Part shown: positions 55,799 through 64,000 of the stretch, piece after piece
How the letters are laid out: the number at the start of each line of letters is the position of its first letter
Numbering within the stretch: position 1 is the stretch's first letter
NCBI GenBank assembly: GCA_027924585.1
Contig: BSBM01000386.1
Span: 854,001-918,000 of the forward strand
Origin: Larix kaempferi
Lineage: Eukaryota > Streptophyta > Pinopsida > Pinales > Pinaceae
Length of the DNA: 64,000 bases
Direction: 5' to 3'
Notes under the pieces: generated by a model
Told to the model about the DNA's origin: nothing
The model's input: the letters and a program-made list of their open reading frames with translations, nothing else
Database searches by the model: none
Made by a program: the position numbers and the translations under genes

Positions 55799-56599
55799 AG
55801 TGTTAGTTTTGAAGAGCCGTGATTTTGAACAAAGTATTCTATGTAGTCCTAGGTTTTCTTAAGGTGAGTTTTTCCCTGAGAGTTCTAAGGTAATTTGTAT
55901 TCCAAGAGGTGAAGGCTTGCTTCCAGGATGAGTGGCCTTTGAGGTCTTGGAGTAGTGTTGTTCTTGTCTAATGAAGGAGAATTTGCCAGACCTGTTTATG
56001 AACTTACACTCAATAAGGATGTGGAGGGACGGTCCTTTACTTTCTCTACACAACACACATTTGGAAGGTGTATTTTTTTATGTTATAAATTCTCCACTCT
56101 AAGGAGTTTGTTGTGTGCCATCATCCCCCCCAAAAAATGAGTTGATCTTTCGACATTGATTCTTTTAAAAGTTTCTAGTTTCGGTCATATTCATTTATTC
56201 TAGATCTATCTTGAAGTTATATAAAAATAAGATCTGAAATCCGTCTAAATAAATATGGACAACAAGGATTTTTATTTTATTAGGGAAAAATTGTATATTT
56301 GGTATTTCAAAGATAAATCGAAATATACATGCTGCTAGTTACAATCTCAGCACATCAGAGGCATAGGTCTCTTCTTTTCAAAACAAAATCAGACCCATTG
56401 ACTTCTAAATGATGCCCATCCTTTTCGTACATCCCCAAAAAGACATCAACATTGTATCAAAAAAGACAACAGTGTTAGGCCTGCAACCTTTCATTCTGAG
56501 ATCAAACATGGATTTCTGAACAATAACAGAATCTATCCTACTCAACAGACCTTAAATACATGATTATGACTTCTTTGAGAGAAGCACTTTCCTTCCATT

Positions 56600-57200
56600 C
56601 AATATGATGTAATCACCTAGCCTTCATGAAGTGTAAGGGATTTCTTGGAAAGCTAATCTGCTATTTCATTTAGTTCATTGTACATGTTGAAAAGAAACCA
56701 AATCTAACTGATTTTTTAACCTCATGGAAATTTTCCATAAAAGCTTCCAAAGTAATAGATTTTCTATGCTACTCGTGCCCTTTCCCCAATGAATTATAAG
56801 TTTGGAGTCACCCAACACTTGAAGATTACTGATGACTATGTTAACAACAAATTTTAATAGAAACCAAGTTGCAAATAACTTTGTTGTATTGTTGGTTCCA
56901 GACCCACACACTGGTTTTAATTTCATATAATGGTTTTTGAAAAATAAAGGACACCTCCCATATCATAGATTCCTTGAGATCCTTGACTTTCCATGCCCTT
57001 GAATGATCAATATCTGTATCTTTACAAACTTCGGGGTTCCTCTGAATCTTAGGCTTCCAGAAACCTTCATATACATAACTGATCACATGGAAGATCTAAA
57101 TAGGAAAGACTTCTTTACCTTGGAGTAAAATACCATTTCTCATTATCCATATGGCCCCTACATTTGTGCATGGGATTACTTATCAAATATGTTGTGGAAA
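56600..57200 (-). pseudogene. LINE-like RNase H fragment
   Basis: The minus-strand translation shows WIMRNGI-like coding near 57150, then FFKNHYMKLKPVCG, GTNNTTKLFATW and LQVLGDSKLIIHWGKG, ending near VSFQHVQ. This resembles the RNase H domain at the end of plant LINE ORF2. Stops and shifts occur. Part of it is present in the third copy at about 60830-61080 and breaks after the GTNN motif. RT and endonuclease were not found. Confidence 0.55.
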
Positions 57201-57490
57201 CAAGAATCCTAAAATCTGGAAATTAATATATGTGAATGCAGTGTCTTGAATTTAGTGGGAAATTAATTAAGCGGGAGTAATTCCCAATGTCAATTGATTC
57301 AGAAAATTCAACTAAAGTGAGAAAACACATCAAACACTTGAGATTTAGCTACAAAACAAGATGGTAACTCTATTCCAAAGGTGTGCAAGTACAAAGTTTG
57401 GTTATGTTGGGTTCAACTTCAAAGTAACTCTATTAGTTAGGGTGTGCCCATAGGGATCTAAGCAAGTGTGACCCTCATTTCACGTCTTTC

Positions 57491-58194
57491 ACAACATCTC
57501 CGAACAGACAACATTGCAGCCTCTAACGAAACTATTCTTACATCATAATCCACTCATTTTCAATTACAATCTACTAAATGTTCTTGGAGATGTACGTGCA
57601 CAGAATTGAGGAGGTACTTGCAGGCTCCATGTTTGATTACCACACTTGAAAATTACAGTGGCTATTTCATTAAAATTGTCCTCAATACCAAGTGTTAAAT
57701 GATGCATGTGAATTGGATGCCATTAAAAACGAAGATGGACTGGGAAACATTATTGCACAAGAAACAGATCATTCTTCAATGAAAATCCTCCAAGGTGCCT
57801 CCCTGAACCAGTCACTACAGGAACACTGACCAGGTAGCCCACTATGTCAAAACAAGTCTGCAAGTTTTGGCTGCCATAATTTTCTGTGATCCCAACCTTG
57901 CCTTTGTTGTGAGATGCCTCAGGGTATAGATTTTTGTTCACTTCTATGATGAGGTCAGGAACAGGGTTGCGATTGGTTTGCTTTGTCCACAAGATGCCTA
58001 GAACTAGGCCATAACTGTCTCAAATGCTGCTTTCATACCATTCTGTTACACACAGATTTCCTAGAAGTGAATTTCAGGATGCTTTCATGCCCCAAATACT
58101 TTCTTACTGTTGTTTGATGGCCTAAAGTGCCCAAAACTAAAGCCAAACCTTCTTTACTACATTCAAAGACACCCATGTGAAAACGGGGGGGTAA
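57491..58194 (-). other. Low-repeat interval with one unrecognised 80-aa frame
   Basis: The minus-strand frame 57992-57750 (MWTKQTNRNPVPDLIIEVNK, ending GGFSLKNDLFLVQ) has no motif I recognise. It is the only stretch in this half of the window that I could not place in a repeat. It could be a gene exon fragment captured in the duplication, or noise. Confidence 0.25.
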
Positions 58195-61100
58195 CAGGGT
58201 GGAAACACTTTTACAAAGTCAATGTAGGTGCAACCTATCAACAATAGGAGTTACTTTAATTGATAAGGGAACAATAATAAAATTCATCCACATTGAAGAT
58301 GTCATTAGGATGCATTAGGGAGATGTTAATCCCTATAAAACATATGAATAATGAGTATTTTATCTTAAGCCTCAAAACCCTACATCATTGGATTTTAGCC
58401 ATAGGGAAGTTTTTCTAATCAAGGGAAAGTGCAATTTAATATATTAATCCTCAAACAATAAGTGGATACATGATGTAAAATGTACTCTACTAGATTGACT
58501 AACAAGGAATAATTTTACCCCACTACATGGTTGAAGACAAGGAGGTAGCAGTTCAATAATTGCTCTCTTGTGTTGTTGATAAAGGTTATAAGTTGTAGCT
58601 TTGCCTTCTAAACATAAGACTAATTATAGACGAGGAGCAAGAAGAAATGATTTTCATTTTGAATAACATAAAACTTAACGTGAAAAGAAGTGCCTACACT
58701 TGAAAATGGAGAAAAACATGATGCTTCAAAGAATCTATTGAACTCAAGAACAAAAGATAGGTTTGAGGCTATGAAAGAACATCCTTCCTACAAAAAGAAT
58801 GGAAAATATATGATATCCACCTTAGGAAATGGTTCAGGTAGTCCATTGGAAAATGTCTTGATTTGGTGGTTCATTGCACCTTTCCTGGGGGGTAGAGTGT
58901 TATTTTTCAAAGGGCCTTCTAACTATTCCAGTAGATCCCAGGACCTAATCCAATCATGCTCTCTGTCCTCCAAGCAATATATTCCTTTATCGCTAGTATA
59001 TTTTACTGTTTTTTCTCATAACAGATTTACCACTATTAATTTGAGTACGAGAAGGCATTTTTCTCTATTGTTGAAGATATTGTCATTTTTGAAGAGCCAT
59101 GTTTTTGAAGAAACTATTGTAGGTAGTCCCAGATTTTCTAAAGGTAAATAGTTTCCTAAGAGTTCTAGGGTAATCATTATTCCAAGAGGTGAAAGTTTTC
59201 TTCCAAGGTGAGTGGCCTTGGAGTAGTGTTGTACTTTTCTAATGAAGGATAATTTGCCAGACCTATTTATGAACTTACACATAATAGTAAGGATGCAGAG
59301 GGATGGTCCTTTACTTTTTCTACACAACACACATTTGGAAAGTGTATTTTTTTTGTTATAAATTCTCCACTACAAGAAGTTTGTTGTGTGCCACAAATGA
59401 ACTAATCTTTCGACATTGTTTCTTTAAAATAATTCTAGTTTCAGTCTTAGTTTTAAAAATCTGTGAAATCGGTTTCAGAATCGGTTGATTTGCCAGTTTG
59501 ATGGAAAACTGATTCAAATGGGCCTATAGATTGGTTCGGTACCGAACCAGTCAGATCGGTTGATCTACGTAAAAAATCGGCGGAGTAGAGATTGATGTGA
59601 TCCATTAACATAGATCAATAGTAGAGGGCGAGAAGTGCCAGGGCCTCATATTTTGATATTATATAACTCAATAGGACCATTTTGCAAGAACATTCTAGGA
59701 TTCTATCATCGAAACAAGGTATGAATTGTTGTTTTTTAGCCTCCATCCATTGAAAACCGTCTGATTTTTTAATTTATATCCTGGAAGCCTTTGAATGAAG
59801 CAGGCAATCTTTTCTTGAGGGAAAAATAAGCATGGTCTACAGAAGTTTAACTTTTAAAATGCTTTAAATTCCACTAGAAAATAAAATTTATCATATCATG
59901 GCCCATCCAGGTTTTGATTTAGATGATTTTTTATGAGTATTGACAACAATTTGATTATAACGGGGAATTTTATTTATGCACTTTAATATATTGATTCTTA
60001 TATGGTATATAAGAATCCGGATATTTTAATTCGTGTATGGTATTTAATGAGAAGACTTTGGATATTTTTTCTCTAATGCTTTGGAATCATGGATTAGAAT
60101 CTTGAATATGTTGTTTTTTCTTTAAAACTTAAATATTTTATGTATTTTTGAGTAAACCGAGTCATTAAATTCAGATCAGTCAATTCATGACCGATTCTTT
60201 ATCGATTCCAATTTCGATTCTGAGTTGACCCTCAACCGATTCCGATTTTAAAAAGTATGGATTCATTCATATCCATTTATTCTAATTCTATCTTGGGGTT
60301 ATATAAAAATCAGATATGAAATCTGTGTGAATAAATATGGAGAACACGCATTTTTATTTTCCAAGGAAAAAATCATGTATTTGGTGTTTCAAAGATAAAT
60401 CAAATAGACATGCTAGGTACAATCTCGGCACATTGGAGACATAGGTGTCTACTTTCAAAACAAAAGTAGACATATTGACTTCTAAAAGATTCCCATACTT
60501 TTCCTACATCCACGAAAAGACAACAAGATTGTATCAAAAAAGACAACAGTAGGCCTGCAAACTTTCATTATGAGATCAAACATTGATTTCTGAACAATAA
60601 TTGAATATATCCTACTCAACAGGCCTTAAATACATGATTCTAACTTCTTCAAGATAAGCCCTTCCATTCGTCCAATCTGATGTAATCACCTAGACTTCAT
60701 GAAGAGTAAGGGTTTCCTTTGAAATCTAATCTGGTATGTCATTCCGTTCACTGCACACAAGTTGAAAAGAAACCAACTCTAACTGATTTTTTTAACCTCA
60801 CTGAAACTCTAACTGATTTTTTAACCTCAGTGAACTTTATATTGTTGGTTCCAGACCCAGATGCTGATTTGAATTTCCTGTAATGGTTTTTGACAAATAA
60901 AGGACACCTCCCATATCATAGACTCCTTGAGATCCTTGACTTTCCTTGGAAAAGAATCCCATGCCCATGAATGATCTATATCTAGATCTCTAAGAACTCC
61001 AGGGATATTCTAAATCTTAGGTTTCTGAAACCTTATACACACAATTGATCATATGACATACCTGAATATGGCCCATACAATTGTGCAAGGAAGTATATCA

Positions 61101-61860
61101 AATCTATTATGAAAACACTTCAGCTCTTCTTAAATGTGCAAATTTGCATGTAAAAAACCAAAAACAACAAGCCTAAAATCTAGAAATTAATATGTGTGCA
61201 AATTTGCAAATTTGTGTAAAAAAACAAAAACAACAAGCTTAACATCTGGAAATTAATATTTGTGTTGTAGTGTTTTTAATTTAGTGGGAAATTAATAGGC
61301 GGGAGTAATTCCCAATGTCATTTGATTAAAAAAAAAGTAAAGTAAGAAAACAAATCAAACAATTGAGATTTAACTACAAAACAAGATGTAACTTGTAACT
61401 TTATTATGAAGGTGTGCAAGCACAAAGTTTGGAGATATTGGGTTCAACTTTAAAGTACTCCAATAGATGTCAAATGCTTCCAAAGTAGCAAGTGCAAGGA
61501 TAAATTCACATGAAGAGGATGAGAGTGACCTCAAATTCTCACTTAATAATATGTTGTCTTATATTCACTCAAACAAAGGGTAACTTGCCTATTTAGACTA
61601 CCTTGCCATATGCCAGAGATAGATGGGGACATCTAGTTGATAGTGTTATGACATATCCTCCCTACTTGACCTATGGTAAGTGATTTCTTATGACTCAAGT
61701 ATCCTCAAATATTGTTTCAATGGCTTAGGGAACATGATGATGTGGTTATACTTCTTCATTCCTCATTAGATTAAGCGTATGACTTTAGGGCTTAGGTGTG
61801 CCCCTAGGGATCTAAGCAAGTATGATCTCATTTCATTTCATTCATAACATTGTACCTAGT
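58195..61860. repeat. Large repeat, copy 3
   Basis: Starts with GGGTGGAAACACTTTTAC, matching 48440-48590 and 40490-40640. It then skips about 750 bp and follows 51063-57490 without the four insertions seen there. It carries its own insertion at 59451-60255. Confidence 0.8.
59451..60255. mobile_element. TIR element, non-autonomous
   Basis: An insertion of about 805 bp relative to copy 2 (break near 56186-56200). The left end reads TTTTAAAAATC followed by AATCGGTTGA; the right end, reversed, reads CTTTTTAAAATCGG then AATCGGTTGA. These are imperfect inverted repeats. No coding sequence is seen. The target duplication is not clear. Confidence 0.5.
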
Positions 61861-64000
61861 CGTCTTTCTTGTCGTGTCTTTTCATTGGCCTCTTCACCCA
61901 CTTCAATCATATCCTCTTTTCACGGTTAACTAACTATATGTCATGTTCTAAGTTCTCTATATACTATTCCTATGTTTGGTGCCTAAATCAAAGATAAAAA
62001 AACGGATACTTTTAAGGGAAATGAAATAAAATGATGAATGTGAGATATGCCTCCTTGCAAAATCTAGGGTCCCTATGTATTAGGTTATCAAACCAAATCT
62101 AAAGCAAAGGGACTCTGGCAAAAAAAATTAAAAAGAAGGAATAAAAAGAAAATAAATAAAAATGAATCACAAAAATGGGCGGAAGGAAATGGTAAGTTTA
62201 GAAAAAATATTCTCTTTTAAGATGCACATATGGATGAAAAACACTAACCCCCTAGCTCTTGAGAATTAAGCAGGAAACTTGGAACTTAGACACTATCTTA
62301 TTTTAGTTAATTCTTGAACCCCATTTCCTAACATTTCAATTAATTTCCCTTTCATTACATTACATTCAACTTCATTACCCTTAGCTTGTTTACATTACAT
62401 TCCATTTCATTACCCTTAGATTGTTTAGAAACTTAGGAAGTTATCTTAGCGTCAAGGGTGGAACATGAAAATTTGGATCAATTATGTTTGAACCATGGTA
62501 GTTTTACGATTATTGGGATAACTAATTAATGCATTGGAACATGAAAATTTAGATCAATTATGTTTGAACCATGGAAATTCTAAGATTATTGGGATAATTA
62601 ATTAATGTCTAACATTTAGTGATGTTCATGGTAGTTCTAAGATTATCGGCAAAATTAATTAATGTTTAACACTCGGTGATGTTCACTAACACTTGGAACC
62701 GGTTTAACGTTAGTTGGCACACATGATGAAGGTTGAAGATGAGTTTACATGGTCAAGGTTGTAAAGCCACATTCCTATTTTAAAGGGTTCTTACAGTGTG
62801 GCACATAAGACAATACACATTTTATTACGGAGATGTTTGTTTCTTTTCAAAGATTTGACCCACTTTAAGGGGGGTTATTACAGTGGCCCATAAGACCATA
62901 CAAATTTTGTTAAGGGATGTTTATTGTTTTTCTTCTCGAATATTTGACTCACTTTAGAGAGATAATAACATAATTTTATTCTTCACCCAATTTACTTTAT
63001 AAAAAAAGTTAAACAATTTTTTTTTAATTATGAATTTTCACCAATGGGATACTAAAGGCAACTATTGTGCATAAAATATAGTTTTATCCCCTTTCATGAT
63101 GTCTAATGCATGGGCATAAAATATATGTATGGTATAATATCTCTTTTTATATTGGGATTGAGTTATTTGTATCTTTATATATTTGTTGCATCAATATTTA
63201 TCGATGATATTTTAAAAATAAATGATTTAAAACTAAAGTTTAAAATATATAAAAATATATTTAATTTATAATCGGTATTACCTTTGAAATTGAAATTTAG
63301 AAGTGCCTAGTAGTTTTTACTTAAATATGTTTGGTTAAAAATATAAAAATAAAATAAGTTATTGTTGAAATATGTTTGATTAGAAAAATAAAAATAATTT
63401 AATTAAATGGCTACTACCTTTGAAATTGATAATGGTACTACTTTTAAACCATGACCCAAGGGCATCTAAGTCGTCAAAATCACCACCCAACCTTGGCCAC
63501 ATCAACCCTCAACTCGTTGGATTTTGGGTGTCTCCTCCCAACTAGGTCACCCCTAACGAGAATTGACTTATATTTTTAATAAATTAATCATGAATACACA
63601 CATCAAATGTCATACAAACATTACGTTTCAATATTTTGTTACTACCCCAAAATAATAATCATGGGCGTATATAATCAATTTATAATTTTAAAAATAAATA
63701 ATTAAAAAAAGTTAAGCTATGAGTATTATTCTTGAAATGGGAAGTAAATAATTATTTTACAAAATTAAAATTTTTAAATATTTAAACATTGATTTTTTTA
63801 AATTAAAAAAATAAATAATTAAAGAACATAATCTTAAGAAAGTGTGTTTCCTCTTAAGAGGTTATGGGTTCAAATTAAGAAGGGTGACCTTAAAAATAGA
63901 TTATTATTAGTAGTAGGTTATAGGTTTAAATTAAGAGGGGTGACCTTAAAAATAGATTATTATTAGTAGTAGTATATATTTGTTTTTTTGAGTGACCTTA
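61861..64000. other. AT-rich region with short tandem repeats, no gene
   Basis: At 62461-62620 a 76-bp unit (GAACATGAAAATTT..TTAATG) is repeated about twice, with a third partial copy to 62690. At 63860-63975 a 56-bp unit (GGTTATGGGTTCAAATT type) is repeated twice. The rest, notably 63000-63850, is more than 70% AT by eye with no long frames. Confidence 0.6.

Larger units (their letters stand above)
51063..57490. repeat. Large repeat, copy 2, right part
   Basis: Matches 58361-61850 with three insertions (51215-52146, 52362-52621, 52994-55798) removed. Shared landmarks include CCCTACAT..TTGGATTTTAGC, the GTTGTTGATAAAGGTTATAAG phrase and the LINE-like segment near 56900. Confidence 0.8.

Noticed and set aside
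55859-56140. LINE zinc-finger (zf-RVT) segment on the minus strand
   Set aside because: A Cys/His pattern (CRESKGPSLHILIEC) is suggestive, but it lies downstream of the RNase H-like part, the wrong order for one LINE, so it was not annotated.
58690-59151. 153-aa plus-strand frame as a gene
   Set aside because: It belongs to the repeated segment, the equivalent frame in copy 2 (52648-52887) is interrupted, and no motif is present.

Overview
The window looks like nuclear DNA of a land plant with a large, transposon-rich genome. I favour a gymnosperm, because of the very large nested LTR elements, long solo LTRs, chromodomain Ty3 elements, Copia elements, a tRNA-derived SINE and hAT fossils, but that is inference and not shown by the sequence. 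I found no convincing host gene, tRNA, rRNA or CRISPR. Almost everything is transposon of several ages, plus a palindromic minisatellite and a segment present in three diverged copies.

Positions 1-29480 are a four-level nest. A minisatellite of about 57-bp units (1-8 and 27695-29480) was split by element A (9-27694, minus strand, Ty3/gypsy without a chromodomain, about 12.65 kb without its insertions). Element A was later hit twice. A 2169-bp LTR, now solo, landed in its integrase (5426-7594, TSD TTTAC). Chromodomain Ty3 element B (10332-23188, minus strand) landed in its gag-like region. Element B's left LTR was then split by element C (11498-15948, plus strand, TSD GTCTC, a chromodomain Ty3 element without gag or protease). 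LTR pairs differ by about 10% in A, 6-7% in B (partial count) and 2.4% in C, which matches the nesting order. Element A is unusual: it has a gag-like module between protease and reverse transcriptase, and about 3.5 kb of extra coding sequence (proline-rich, then coiled-coil) after integrase.

Positions 29480-43900 hold an LTR/primer-binding-site remnant; Copia element D (31011-36511, minus strand) with an intact 490-aa RT-RNase H frame; a minus-strand LTR related to element C (36517-36930) that abuts a broken hAT transposase (about 36980-38480); and a degenerate plus-strand Copia pol (41170-42940). A solo LTR of the element B family follows at 43909-45654 (TSD CCACC).

A segment beginning in an hAT 3' end occurs three times (about 38490-41085, 46435-57490, 58195-61860). 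The middle copy has collected a solo LTR (49371-51062), a TIR element (about 51215-52146), a SINE (52362-52621) and a gag-only LTR element (52994-55798). The third copy lacks these four insertions and so supplies empty sites; it carries its own TIR element (about 59451-60255). The last 2 kb is AT-rich with short tandem repeats.

The genes do not form a host pathway. Each LTR element encodes parts of the retrotransposition machinery (gag, protease, reverse transcriptase, RNase H, integrase), nearly all broken. Elements C and the gag-only element could only have moved with proteins supplied in trans.
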